In this document: positions 49,442 to 63,826 of the stretch, in pieces
Layout of the letters: each line of letters opens with the position of its first letter
How positions within the stretch are numbered: the first letter of the stretch is position 1
Origin: Baylisascaris procyonis
Lineage: Eukaryota > Nematoda > Chromadorea > Rhabditida > Ascarididae
Direction: 5' to 3'
Length of the DNA: 64,000 nt
NCBI GenBank assembly: GCA_037389465.1
Contig: JAZARR010000070.1
Span: forward strand, 1,702,501 to 1,766,500
The notes under the pieces: model-generated
Databases searched by the model: none
What the model was told of the DNA's origin: nothing
Seen by the model: only the letters and a program-made list of their open reading frames with translations
Made by a program: the position numbers and the translations under genes

Positions 49442-52400
49442 TCAAAGTGCGGTGAATGTAAGGCTTCGACATGGACTTTGTTCGAGTGCCGATTTCAATA
49501 ATGAATTATTGTTTAGTGCACTAGTTACTGTATCGTATGGACATGTTCCAATACCGTAGTCGATTGGAGAGGTGGACAATGGTGAGAGAAGTACCGTTTT
49601 TTGCCAACCCTCTTTCTCTACACAAATATTCTCGTCCTTTGGCGAGTTCAGAACGAACGTCGGTGAAATACACTGCAACAATAATGCTATAGTCAATGTT
49701 TTTTGATTATTGAATAAAAATACATTGGGGTATGCAGTGAAGTTCTATGGAAATTTCAGTAAGACTTATTTGACAAATAGAATGTTGTAAAATCAAATAA
49801 AACGATCGTCGAAAACTGTTGAACGAATCAACAAACCTGATTCATGGGAGGGAATGCCGTAGGATCAATGAGAGGTGGATCTGAATGTGAACAGCCAGCT
49901 GTATTTTTGATGGGCGTCATATAGGAGCCTCGTGCACAATGATTCTGTAGTAAGATTTGCAAATTTTTAGCGGCCACTTCACGTACGGTACTTCCTTCAG
50001 GTATCATTAAAGTACCTCCTTGAGGGACACTTATAGAACGAAGCCGTTCTCGTCGTGGTGGATCTGCTGCCTTCATCGATACTTCCTAAAAGCACTTTAA
50101 AGGCATCCATTATAGTACAACGTCCTTTCCTTGGATGAATATTTGCAGAAATTCAAAAAAAAAAAATCGTAAGTGAAAAATATCTGCTTAATGTCTAAGT
50201 AACTCCATATAAGGAACTTGTTTTGTTGGCGCCTTTGGAATACTTTAATAGAATATACTTAGCGCTAACTTTACCTTTTACCGTGCTATATATGCTGAAA
50301 CTGTACGATCAAAAGTTGGGCGGTCAAACTTTAGCACTATTGCTTTCCAAATTTAAGTTGAACAACCTTGAGCGTTCCGCATTTCGAGCAAATATTTGCA
50401 TATGGAATCATAATGACTGCGCGTAGCGCGCTTTTTAGGTTGTACAATCAATAATATTCCGTCAAAATCTATGTTCGCTGAGTCGTAAATCTGAAGTTAA
50501 TTCCGAAATAAAGATGTACCTGTGGAATGCGTTCGCCGGCAGTAGTCAAATTGCCTGTTGCAGTCATTTTGAATTGTTTCGCAGGTGGTTGTGTTAATCT
50601 CTCATAAGTTGGTTGCTGTAAAATTGCGCTCATTTCTTAAAATTCTTTATGAATATTAAACAGTTACGGAGAACTGAGATAACGTTTCAGAGTAAAAAAA
50701 ATCTCCATAAATCAGCGTTATAATTTCTTGACGAATATGGAGGTATCATTTCTAATACGATCACTTTATATTTTCGTTTTATAATAGCAATTCGTAAATT
50801 TAAAAATCACAAAAACTATCATCATTTTAGCTAATGCTTTACTCTTTCCAATTCATAATGATAACGAATCTTATCATTATCTCCACAAACACATCGACAA
50901 TCTATAATCAGAAATTTCATATGTGGGAATCACAGACCGAATCAAAAAACGAGTCGAGAATGAAATAGAAAAACATCGCAAATTTCGCAATCAAAAAGCA
51001 TTGTTCCTATCAGCAGAACTAAACAACACAATGGTGTTAATTTGCAGTAAAAAAACAAAGGATCTTTATTTATTTATTTATTTATTTAGTTATTTAATTT
51101 ATTTATTTTTCGAAGAGTTAACTTATTTCGCAATGAGATGCGCATTTATGACGAAAAGTGAAAATAGTTGTTCATATCAAGATGCACTGACAACAACAAA
51201 GCAGAAGCATCCGAATGTTACGTCATTCAAAAGCACTGAAGCAACGGAAATGTCCATCAAACCAAACCCATTGCATCATTTGAAGCACTTCACACTTTTA
51301 TGCCTCATTATTTCGAACTGTTACCTTAGTGCTGATAACGTAAATTGCTGTACTATTCGCTTGTAAACAATAAACGATCTTGCCAGGTTAAGTTCTGTTC
51401 AACATAGAACAAAAAATAGTATTACCGCCTGAGATGATACGCCGAAATCGACGATTCGTGGATAAATTGGACGAGTGGTACGAACGAGATCATCGTTGTG
51501 CTTGTTCAATTTACTGCTCAATGGAATACCTTTGCGACCTTGCTCTATTGCTTCGAGATCGTCTAGAAATGAGCCGATCAACTAGCTATAAGAAGGATTG
51601 CAAATACGAATTTTGAGAGGAATTTTGAACACTAATCATTCTTTTCTAGCTGAGGCTTTTCGATATGATGGCCGCGAAATTCATCGGTAGAGAAGAGTCT
51701 GACCGAAACACATAATACTTAAAAGCACCATTACTTTTTGTTCATATAGGTATGATAAGTAATATAAAAAGCCTAAGCGAATGATAAATAATAATCGTTT
51801 TCGGCAGTACCACCCATGAATATACGTTGATGAGCATGCCGCATTATCCATCATACCCTCTCCGTATTGTCGACATTTAAATTCGCAATAAGAAATGACC
51901 TTTAAGAAGCACTATCTTCGATCATAACGAGGAAAAATAGAAAAGCGTTGAAAAAAAAAAAAAAGAAGTGAAACAAGTGAATAGGGCATTCGAGTTTTTG
52001 GCGGCAGATTTCTTATCAGTTGAATTGAATACTGCAAAGAGGCAGCCGCAACCAGATCCCTATTTACACTGACGTTCATTGTGGGGCTTTCTTCATTTTA
52101 AACAATCGTTTCCTATCACATCTCCATCATCAATTTGATCGTTACATAATGCTGACAATTGTGATTTAATGCAGCAAAGATTTATTTCGTAACGAAATTT
52201 TTGCATCGATCATTTATCAATACAATCGATGGTAGCCACAAAATTGTAAAGCGCAAATATCATACAAAAGATTTTGATAAATTATATGCAGAAAAAAAAA
52301 TCACATCCGCTATTCAAAAAAAAACCCTTTTAAGTAAAAGCTTTTTTTAAGGCATTGGATCGCTCCACTCTGTACATTTCTATTTTAGAAATTTCTCTCA

Positions 52401-55400
52401 CACAAAACAAACCCCCAATAACGAAGTTTTTATTTCAACTGTTCCCTCGTAAACAAAAATTAATTCTTGACTATAATTTAGAAAATAAAAATATTCCCTA
52501 GACGATAAACTACCGAAAAATTCTGTTGATTAGTAGTTAAAGATTGGAGTATCTAAATTGTGACATTCAATCAGATCATTCAAAAATACTTCACTTATTT
52601 CTTATAAAAGGATCGAAAGTTTTTAGCCTAAATATTCCGTAAAAAAGTACTTGAAAATATTTAAGAAAGAACATTACCAATGCTAGCATCAAATAGCGTA
52701 CTTTCGCGCTATTATTACTGGTAAAAAATTTCAGTTTCAATTCTTGAGGGGAATATTTCCGCGAAACTATTCTCCTCATATATATCGATGTTTTCAAATG
52801 AACAATGCAGCACGTTGAACTAATTTTTTAATTAATACCCAAAAATGAAAGAAAAATATACCTGGGCAAAGTAATGAACCTCTGATACTGACAATGTCAC
52901 GTTCTCGCCATTTGCGTACTTCTTGATCCATTTTGTGAATTTTTGCCGGATTCAATGACCATAGACATGATTTGCGTCCCTGACCATCCGGTCGATAGAG
53001 TTCAATTTTTTGAAAGCACTTATTCAACGAAAGATTATGTCGCACCGAATTCTTCCAACCGGGTGGGGCAGTTCGAAAATATGGAAAATTCTCACTGAAA
53101 AGAAACATCCATCAACGAATGTGATGATCGACAAGTTAGCGCGTCAATAAGCGTGTTTCATTCACACCTCTTTCTATACAGAAAGCAGCATTCAAAGAGG
53201 ATGCAGATGGCAGTTAAGGACAATCGACCTCTATATCACTTTTTAATCTTTTCTCTCTGTTTTTACACTGCCTGCACCGTACTCTATCTAATATAACACC
53301 ATGTAATTTCCAGAAAGGAACATCCGTCTCGTTTGATTTTCCCTTTCCTCTTTGACCAGGCATTAAAATGTAATTATGCAAATTTCAAATCCAAATTTGA
53401 TTGAACAAGGAATGTAGGGTATGGCGATCATATCAGCAACCCCGATCTCGACAAATACTGATCTGAACACAAGAACTTATGCGCCATTATACGAGCGACT
53501 TTAATCCATAAAGTACTATCTTCCATCTGCGAATTAGTTTGCGACAAAAATCTAAACGAATTAATAGGCAAGATTTCTACAATGAGATGAGGGAAACGTG
53601 AAAAAGATGGGAAGGCTGTAATTTAAAATTTCGGAGTTTTAGTTGAAAAAGATGAACACTCATATAGGTGGCAAAACTGCAAAGGAAAAAAAAAACGTAA
53701 GAATTTAGAGAAATCATCTTTTTTGAAGTTTTTTCAAGCTCTCTTCTGAAGTGAAATAAAAGTTACAACTTGAAGAAATTATTAAAAATCGAAAAATCTT
53801 ATTGTCGCTGAAGAAAAAAATGAGCGAACAGACTAATATTTTCTAAGTTCTGTAAAACAGGTGAGAAAGACCTCTTCCTTTTGTTTAAGACTAGTAGTAC
53901 AATTACTCTGAGGCTAATCTAGACTAGAGTAGGCAACTATGCACATATTCTGCATCAAATCGTTCAATTTTCACATTCATAAATTAAGAACCTCGAAATG
54001 GAAATTTTTTAAACTTCACTTGCACCCTCTTCTCTGTCAATATTCTGTTGCAATTTAAGGAATTAAAATGAAATGATCAACACAATGATTTAAGAGAAAC
54101 GAAAAAGCACAAAAGAATGGCGTTTTCTCTACGATGTCAACAATATAGATAATTCTCTCGTTCCTCTTCCTTTATCCCTCGATCAGCGTTTTCGATATAA
54201 ATTGTAAAATTTGCATATTTCTGGAAAAAAAAATCCCCATTACCTTTTGGAAATATTTTTAAGAATATTATATTGCTGCTTCCTAAATTTAAAACATGAA
54301 CACGCTGTCGAGAACGAACATCATAAGCGCATAATTATTTGTGATAAAATTACATCCACAACCTGACACCATGAATGCCAATCTTTCTCCTCTCTAAGCA
54401 TCAAAAATGCGATAGGTTTTATGCTTCTGACTCATATTCTAATCTATTTAATTCTTTCAATAAATCTACTATGAGTGAGAAAGGAGACTCAGAAATACTA
54501 TCACAGTAGCATGATAGAATAAATAATTAACGCTAACCACATAAAATCATAGATCTCCGAGACAGTCAGTTGTCCGTTGCGACTATTCTTAAGAGCGAGT
54601 GCCACCAAACACGAATATGAATACGAAGGTTTCATCCAGCGACCGAATCTCGAAGATCCCTCTCGTCGTACATCCGCAGCAACCGATGGTATATTCTCGC
54701 AGATGACTGCTGGTGAACGATAACCATCATCGTCGGTTAATAGATTTTCTTCTTTTATTCGCTGAAAAAAAATTCGGCATTAGCATTATGGATTGTATAG
54801 CTTTGATAAGACAAATATCGATAAATTTTCCCTTCACCTCAGTTAAATTTTTTTTTTAATTCAATAAAAAGATTTGGGAATTTTATGCAACCGTAAACAC
54901 ATGGATTTTACAAAACTACATTCATCGTCATTATCAACGTTGGAATAGAGATACTATTATTTAATATTACTATTTAAATGATGCACACATTACATACGGC
55001 ATATTATATATCAATGCGTTATCGCATTGGTTCTTCCACAATCACGTGGACACTCTCACCTTTCGGATTTGCTCAGGCATAGTCAATAAACTTCTGAAGA
55101 ATCCACTGAATCCATTTTCTGTATGAGCTCGTGTATGATAAAATCATTAAAAATAAAAAAAAAATAAAAGACACAGATTTAAGCTTTTATGATTCATATT
55201 AAATTTAAAAAAAAAAAGAACTTTAGTTTCAGTTCTAAACAGACAAAAACGTTCATCAAGTAAGACAATTTGAGAAGATGAAAAAAGATATGGATGCAAT
55301 TAGATTAACCTGAAAGGTAGAGATATCCTGTTGGATGCCTTTGAATTGGGTGACGTCAATTTTGTGCATCCAATTTGCATCGTCAAACTGGTTCGAATCA

Positions 55401-55896
55401 TTGTCATCGGTGATAAGATCACCGATATCCTCACATAATGGATACGGCAAATCCTCATCGCCATCTTCACTCTTCACCATTACCGATTTACGTCGATTTG
55501 CACCAATCGGTGAATTCACATTACTGCTTAAAAATAAATCGATAGTTAAGGTCGAATAGATAAATGGTGTTGAAATGATAATGACCCATACATAGATCAA
55601 CCTCTGCGAACTATTTTTTAAGGATGTGACATAGTAACATGTGCTACTAAATTGGATTATCAAAAAGAGCTAAGATACTCTGATATGTTAAAATCAAAAA
55701 AAGACGCAAAGAAAGAACTAAAGGAATCAACCGATAAGATGAACCTATTAGCGATATTGCTTGAGCCGAACGCTCTCGGAAATGTGCTCGTCGATGAAGT
55801 GGTCAATGTTTCGGGATTGCTTAAACATCTTCTCGGTGTAGTTGCCGATCCTTTAGCATCAACATAAACGATGCCAAAATTACTACTTCGAAGCAT
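49442..55896 (-). CDS. FoxN1/4-class forkhead transcription factor, complete, 8 exons, about 511 aa
   Basis: Exons 55896-55745, 55523-55310, 54761-54538, 53094-52862, 51562-51426, 50615-50520, 50085-49837 and 49672-49442 join in phase. The forkhead domain spans residues about 166-263 and is split by an intron after FMC. It begins [16 protein letters not shown] and continues VSEIYDFMC / [13 protein letters not shown]. Recognition helix [15 protein letters not shown] is at about 210-224. It ends [20 protein letters not shown]. The LNPAKI-KM-EEV-KW wing is typical of FoxN1/FoxN4 and unlike FoxN2/3 or FoxK. The protein acts in the nucleus as a sequence-specific DNA-binding regulator. N-terminal residues are Ser/Thr-rich then acidic ([19 protein letters not shown]), a possible activation region. 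The C-terminal 250 residues have no recognised domain. The start ATG follows a GTTTTTTGAGAG stretch that could be a spliced-leader acceptor. An upstream 5' exon cannot be excluded. Total length is close to vertebrate FOXN4 (about 517). Confidence 0.87.
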
Positions 55897-57629
55897 TACT
55901 CTCAAAAAACACCGATGAATAAGTGCCACTCGTACAGTTGGTTTACACGTTGATGAACTGCGATACTTCTATAGATACGTTTTCACAATCCTACAATCAT
56001 TAACAACATGTAATTATTAATAAGCGATAAGTTAGTTGTTCAAAAGCAACGTTATTGTATTCTACAATAATAGCGTGACTGTTTGTCAAATATCATATGT
56101 GACTGGGATCATTATTGTTTCTTACGTTGGATTATCGAAGATTGCAATTCAAATATCCCAATTGTTCATTTCTGCAAAAAGTCTCTTGTGCAAAGCTTTG
56201 TATTGGCCAAATATAATAGGAAATATGACCGATTCTGGCCAACAATTAGAAAATATCGGTGTTGAGCCTAAAGCATTTCACTCAATAAAAATAATGAGAA
56301 AATAAAAATGTTGAAGAATTTGAATGAATTTTATCATTGAAACTCAAAAAATGCATAAAGAATTTATGAAACTTTCTTATAGGAATATGAATACGAATAC
56401 ACGATATCCAAATATATCGATGAAAAATATTGCCAACTGATAATTTGTTGTTTGAAGATCTTAGGCTATTTTCCTCAATAATTTATCGACTTTTGCATAT
56501 TTGCTTATTTCAATTCGTTTATGCAATATTTGCATATCATATATCATTTACATATTTAGCTATTCTTAATTCTCGTATCATGCTGCCATTTGCATTGATC
56601 AATAATTTCGAATATTTTCATTACTAACGTCTAAACGATAAGCAATTGAAATTTATGAAAAAAAAAAAACTTCCCAATAGATCAAAGGAGTCTCAATAAT
56701 AGATCAAACAGAAATTAATAAAAGCTTGTAGATACAAGTCATGGCAAGCACCACAAGATGAATAAGGAATAAAGTCGAGAGGAAGGAAGATTAGCCAAAA
56801 TATTAGCATTCAGCACCATTTCGTATATGAACGCGTGGCAATGATCTATCGATATTCGTGGCCTATTATTTAAGTGATTCAACACGCTTGCCGCATTGAA
56901 AACGGCGAGTAGACTTGTACTTCGTATGACGAATAATTTATACGCATAGTTAAGGGGTGGGGGGGGGGGGGATTGTGTCGGGAAAAATAGGAGAATCGGT
57001 GGAGGAAGACGAAGGAAGAATTTAAGCAAAAAACAATGACGTCGCCTCCTTAATATCAACAAGTTCACGAAAGTTTTTAAAAGGGACAATATGATAGAAT
57101 TTTTTGCTTCTCGCTCACCTCAATAGCTAATTTTAGAAAGTGCTAATAAAAAGCCAAGTGTACAGGAATCAGTTACTGATCCAAGCCTAAATCTTTCAAA
57201 AAAAAAAAATTTTTTTTTCAATCTTTAAATATTTGCAATGATTTTTTTAAAGTGACTGATTAAAATAAAATATGAAAAATAGGGTCAACCAATGGCGTAT
57301 ATTATACTTAACAAATTCTCTCTCTACCTTGAGTGATTCTCGAATTGAAATGATCAGACTAATAGACAGATCCAATAATGCACAACAATGACAATGCACT
57401 TTAAAAACTTTAAAAAAAAATAAAAAATAAACTTTAAAAATTAAAATTTGCAAATGGATGCAACAAAGATGTGCTGTTTTGATAAAATGTGGTAATCGAA
57501 GCACATTAAAATGGAGAATATTCGTTGTTGCGACGTCCTCATCCAACGCTAATCAGTATACAAATGGAGTGACGATCAGCAGATGCATACGGCTTGCTCA
57601 CTTACCTATTATATATAGAATTATAACAC

Positions 57630-57705
57630 GGATCATTGACATATCGATCAGTCGTTGATCGATTTTCGGATCATTGACATATCGATCAGTCGTTGATCGA
57701 TTTTC
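57630..57705 (+). repeat. 38-bp tandem duplication with internal palindrome
   Basis: GGATCATTGACATATCGATC... is repeated twice with period 38. Each unit contains TCGATCA-GTCGT-TGATCGA, a 7-bp inverted repeat with a 5-base loop. Confidence 0.9.
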
Positions 57706-60700
57706 GATCATTCGACGTAGAGATCAATTTAGCAGCATTCTGCACAGCAACTATGAAGAAGTGAATGATAAAATTGTGTTTAGAGAGTAAAATAAATAAA
57801 AACGTTGAAATGTAACTTTCAAATAAAGCCTATAGCAAGTATCAAACAATATCAGTGCTTACGTAATGTGTGCAATGCTTATCAATAAAATTTTATTACT
57901 GCTAATATTTATCATTTGTGAATAAAGGATTATATCTATAGAATTTTTTTTTTTTTTGAGTTTCTATGGATTTTATTAAAGATCTAAAATGTTGAAATTT
58001 ACTTGAAACCGTTAGGGTGGGAAATTTGCAAGGAGCAAAATCAATGAGAGTAGAAGATGGGTGAGTGACGATGCAAGGAAAGATTTAAAAAAAAAAATTT
58101 CCGCATTAAATAAGTATAAGAAGCAATTCTATCAAGAGCATTTCAGTTTAAACAACAGGATGTCTTATCTCTAAGAATTCTAAATTTGCCTACAACAAAA
58201 TTCCTTCTTCCCTAAAAAGAAGGAATTTCTTGCATTCCCTCATATTGCACTAAATATGCACCTGGATATGTCTTTTTGAATATACAAACAATTCAATATT
58301 ACAATTCAATATATTGCGTTCATTTTACAAAAAAAAGAGCAATATGACTATTCCTTCATAGTTTCAAGAATTCATAGATTATAGACATACTTATATGCCC
58401 AAGTTTTTTCAATGTAAACAAGGAATTTACTCGGAAATAAATGGTTGGAATAAAACTTTGATCTAAGGGTGGAATTAGACGAGAATCTAAATTTCTTTTT
58501 GACTATACATTGCGCTCATAGAAGAGACACACGACGATGTTTTTATAAAACATATCGAGTAGAGGATTTACAAGAATAGAAAAAAAATTTTTTTAAGTGT
58601 TTTTTTTTTGCAACTTGAATTTCTAAGAAAAAAATTCCTGCAAGAAATAGAAAAATTGGAGAAGAATTCTGAATTTTTTTTTCTATTATTTTAGAAATTT
58701 ACTTTCACAAAGAAATGTGGAAAACTATTTTTGTTATATTTGTTGGTAAAATTATTCTTTTTAATTCCGCAATTTCCTTCACGTGAAAGATATTTATTGC
58801 TATCTTTTCCTCTACCCTTTACGGGATATTTGAGGCTCAGTTGCCCCTTTCAAGAAAGTAAATAAAATAAATAAATAATGCGGACGATTTTCCAAAACAA
58901 AGACAAGTGAAAAGTCAAATTTTGATCTTTGATTCCCCGTTGTTAACAAAGAAAACTCCCACGACTTCATTGAATAACCACAGGATTGTATATATCACTG
59001 AAGCTATATCTTTCTGATCTTAACGGATTTTTTTAAGACAATAAACAAATGAGCAGAAGGAACTATACGAAGGAAAAAAAAAATGAAATATCAAGTACTA
59101 CACGGGGTTAAACTAGGTTCCATCTTATAGTAATCGATCACTTTCTGTCCATCCAAGATCACCATCATTTCGTTTATTTTCATTTAGTTATCGGTTTCGA
59201 AAGACCGCGTTACAAGTCTCGACCGAGATCATCGTTGAATTTAATTCACATTCCAATATCAATGAGCCTACTATAAAGCGATGTTTTATGAGAATCTTTT
59301 TTTATATCAAATCTACCTTTGCTCTATTCTTTTGTATCTATATGTTATACAATTCATAAAAATAACAAGAAAGTAAGAGTTACGTTTTAGTAAGTATTAA
59401 AAGATTATCGCAAAGCATGAAGAGGCTCATCTCGAATTCCTTGTTATGCACAAAAAAAGGATCGTTTCTAAAATATTCCACGCGCTACTTTTTTAAAAGA
59501 CATTTGAAAAAGTACGAAATAAAAGAATTGTGAATCAAAATAGTCCGATGCTAGAAGAGTAAAAAAAAAGGTAATAGTATGAAATATATCAATATAAATG
59601 GACGGTTGATTGATCGTTCAATAATATAACCCTTGATAGATTCCTTACGGCAATTCATATGCTTCCAGGCAAATATAATATAATCCTTCCCGAATTAGAT
59701 TATACACGAGCATCGCAAATACTTTGAACAATGCAAAATGCAAATTAAAAAAAAAATCGAATAAAATTGCAAAGGAATTATATATTATATTGTAATAATT
59801 AAAACACCAATATAATTGAAATTTGAGAATGTGCCTAATAATGTGAGTAAAGATGAGCGATTAGCATAAGAATCGCTATGAGAAAAAAAAAACCGAATAG
59901 CGCAAAATAAAATCGTTATTTTTATACATTTTAGCGTTTTTTTTTAATGAAATATTTTTAATGTTATAAATTATATAATAAAATATAAAATAAATTTAAT
60001 AAATAAAATGAGCTAAAAAAAAAATTTTTTTCCCACCAACAATATTTATTAATAAAATTTACATATCTTGAAATATCTCACAAAACTTTGGATAATTATT
60101 TAGCGTTTGAATTAAGCGAAATTTGCATATGCAAATTTAGCAAAAAGTATTCGAAAAGCAAGACGTTAAGCGAGACATAATGTCTAAAAAAAAACTGAGC
60201 TATTGATAATGGCATCAATGTGTAAAGCATTGTAGAATTGAAGCGCGCGCGAAAAAAACTTTTGTTTGCAATTGCACGCTTCATATCTTTTGTTTATGAG
60301 AGAAAAGTGCTCTTTAAATATTTTCATCAGCTTTTAGCTATCAACGATAAGTGAAGTGTTTTTTGCAAATTTGCATATTATTTTTACATCGTAAATTTGC
60401 ATATTCAACAACCCACTTTTGGCAATTTCAACAAAAGAAACATCTATGGCGTTGAAAAGTATTTTCCCCTGGAAAATTTAAAAAAAAAAATGACAAAAGA
60501 CCGAAATTCTCAGCGAAATTTCCATTTTTCATTAATTCTTTTTTTTAAGTTCTATAAGAAAAAACTCATACTTCATCAACATCATATAAAGGCATTACCG
60601 ACCATTAAGGGTAGCAAAGAATACGATTAAATAAAATTATATAAATTTTTTATGCAATCGCATTTTGGCCTCTGATTTGAATGCGGTTCCAATTCTAATC

Positions 60701-63268
60701 GAATCTAGCACCGAATTTAACTCAATCATAGTAGAATTTGGTATAGGACTTAGCCTATTCCTATATGGTAATCGACAAAATTCAGTCATTGATCCGATTC
60801 GAACTAAGAGCAGATCCGATTCCATTCGAACCGGATCCTCGGAGTTCCATAAATTTATGCGAAAACGAAATGATAAATGAAATTACACGAAAAAAAAATG
60901 ACATTAAAAAATTTTTTTCTTTGAAAGACGATCAGAGATCAATTGAGCCAAATAGCCCTTATCATCTAAACGGAAAGCCATTTGTCTTGTAGATTTTAAA
61001 GATGCTCTCATTAGATAATGAAATAAATAAAAATTTTGCAGCAGAATTGATTATGCAAAAAAATTTATTAGATTATCACTATTGCACTCAAACATTAAAA
61101 TCTAGGAATACCTTTTAAAAAAATATAAGAAAATACAATTGTTTCAAATAAAGGAGGATAATTAAGCCAACAAAAAAAAGAAACTTCACCGAACGAAAAC
61201 AATATTTATTACAGTAGTAAATTTATAGGAATACCTGTTTTGTATAGTAAACAGTATCCGCGGAAATGAATAATCACTTCTTCAGAAATCAACTTAAAAT
61301 TAACAAATCGAACAAGATGCCAATATGGGAAGTGAAGTCGTAAAGTAAAAGAAATTACGGTATTGGTGAGGATACGGTCAGCGCGAAGCACAACGCTTAT
61401 AGAGGTGCAAATAAATATTTATTGGCTTCTGCTAATGCTTAGAAAGCATTGCTAATATAGGAACAGAAATAGATAGTTAAGTGATTGTAAGGATGTTTGC
61501 GATCGATAATTGTGGACATAGAACGGTGTGGTCAGTGCAGGGAGGGGGGAGTAGCCGATACGTGTAGACCACTGATGAGTAGCCACGACGACGAATGATG
61601 GGAGCGGTGTTCACGTGATGTCCTCGTCGTTAACGCTGTCTTCCGATGTTGGCCGTCCACAACGGACTCATTGCTATATGCCGTATGGAAAAGACTGCCA
61701 TTTCCCGCCAATTTTTCACACTATGATCGACACTCTCTTCTTTCACTGTCTGATTCTCCACAATACGCCATACTCGACGATCGTACTATCGATACACACT
61801 TACAATGCCTTTCGATCTCCACATAGCACATTGATCTAAGCTTTCGATCATTGCAAAGCAGACATTTTCAACTATTCGCTTGCAACGTTTTTACGTCAAG
61901 AAGCATTATGCAAATACATCCATCCCCCTATACTGCATTTAAATAAACTTATTTGAACGAATATATCTCAAAATATGCTCAAAAAAAATTTTTTTAATGA
62001 GTTTTTAATGGGTAATTTATATGCCTCTAAAATGGTCAACTCGAATTTGCTCATTTATACAGAAATCGAAGCAATAATCCCTCCCTCTGCATCAGAGCGT
62101 CTTTCGGCATCAACGTTGACTCTATCCACAGTAAAATAGATATGTGTCTGCAGATTTAGAATGGATTATAAAATCTCATAGCTCTAATAATTGCTACTAT
62201 TACACAGTGAAAATACAATATATGATTTATTAACGAATTATACAAAGGCTTGCAGTCGCTTATAATGCTTCCCTATGTCATGCATAAAGATCCACAAATG
62301 ATTTCATTTATAAATACCAAAAAAATTTTAGCAATTTGTAAGAATCAATGAAATTTATGAGTAGCAGATCTTTAGCTCATTGAAAAAGGTTGAAATGATC
62401 ACTCATATGTCAAATACCATAAATTCCGGGGTTTTTTTGTGTCGTAATTGACAGCTTCAAATGAACGATAATATCCGAATTTAATGACAATCCTTGTAGA
62501 GTACAAGTTTTTTTTTTCATGGGGAGAAGAACCAATGAAATGTATAGAATGTGTTGAATAAATGAATGGAAAAATTGAAAAAAAAAGTTTATTTTCTATT
62601 CATTTAAAATATGAATCATTTTGTTTACTCTATATTTCCAGCAATCACAACGAGTAACAACTGTCGAAATTAAACCGCTTCCCTTATTGTTACTATATTT
62701 CAAGTTTATAAAAGCAAAAAAAAGATTGTTGTGGTAAGAAATGCGATCTGTGTACGAGAATATCCCCTTAGCGCATATTAAATAGTTTCAATTTGGAAGC
62801 CAAGTTGGCTGCACTTTCGAAGCGAAATTTTGGCAATCGAATACTTAAACTTATGCATCTATGGTTTCGTGAATCAGTTATGAAAATAAATTAACCGTTT
62901 TGCAGGGTGGTCTCCATTCTTTTGTGGTAAGTGAAAGATGGAAAAGGCAGAGGGTGGAGAGTGATGGCGAGGTTACATCAAATATGTTCGAATAGACACA
63001 TTTTGCGAGAGGTATATTTAAACTCGCACTATGTCATCATGTATGGTGGGTTCGAGTAAATAGAGGTAGAGAAAAAAGGACATAGTGAAAAAGAGGATTT
63101 ATTAGACGCTATAGAGAGATACCAAATCAAAGACGAACATACAATCGAACATGTTCACAAATCGAGCATATATGAAAACAAGTTTTGCAGAATTGAAGTT
63201 CTAAGTTGAATGCGAGTTGCGAGATGATTAACAACAATCGTAGATCAACGATAACGATTAAAGAAAAC

Positions 63269-63379
63269 GGAGTCGGTTCCGAATTTCAATAAATATATTC
63301 ATAACGGAGTCGATTCCGAATTTCAATAAATATATTCATAATGGAGTCGACTCCGAGTTTCATTAAATATCATCATATC
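63269..63379 (+). repeat. Three 37-bp tandem units
   Basis: Units begin at 63269, 63306 and 63343 with GGAGTCGgTTCC, GGAGTCGaTTCC and GGAGTCGaCTCC. The third is a perfect 12-bp palindrome. Each is followed by GAATTTCAATAAATATATTC-like sequence; the third copy is more diverged. Confidence 0.9.
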
Positions 63380-63826
63380 CTTTCAAATGGTCAAGAAATG
63401 TAAGTTTTAATTCGTCTTTATATTATCTACTCGCTAATATTTTAAGGTGAATAAGTAAGTTTTAGCGCATTACTTGCCTTGCGCTTTTTTTTTTCTTTGC
63501 AATTCTCATGCCTCTGTTGTTCTCGTTGTATCGCTTTTTTTTGCCTCTAACGATCCACACATCTAATTTCTGGATTTTGCTAATGTAAACGCTCGCTCAA
63601 TTTTGAACGCTATTTGTAAACTCAACAAAAAACGTTACATTCACTTTTAACGGTATCCCATCATAAGGTATCGCTAAGAAATCTCGTGAAATCCTAGTAT
63701 TGTTCCCCTGCTTCCTCTCTTCCTTCTGTCTTCCCCATTCTTGGATATGTGCGTTCGTTTTACCTTTTTGGGTAAGCAACCTGCCATCTCAGTAGCGGTT
63801 ATTGCCTGAGTAGCCTGACCTCTTAC

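Larger units (their letters stand above)
55897..63826. other. 8-kb region upstream of the forkhead gene
   Basis: Strongly AT-rich with many homopolymer A/T runs. Minus-strand frames at 57247-57546 and 61209-61391 have no supporting splice sites. A GC-richer patch at about 61490-61720 contains a CACGTG E-box core (61613-61618) and CGACGACG runs. It might be a distal promoter or first exon. A 14-base G tract occurs at about 56956-56971. No gene is called. The region probably holds forkhead regulatory DNA and introns or 3' sequence of the gene starting at 63946. Confidence 0.45.
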
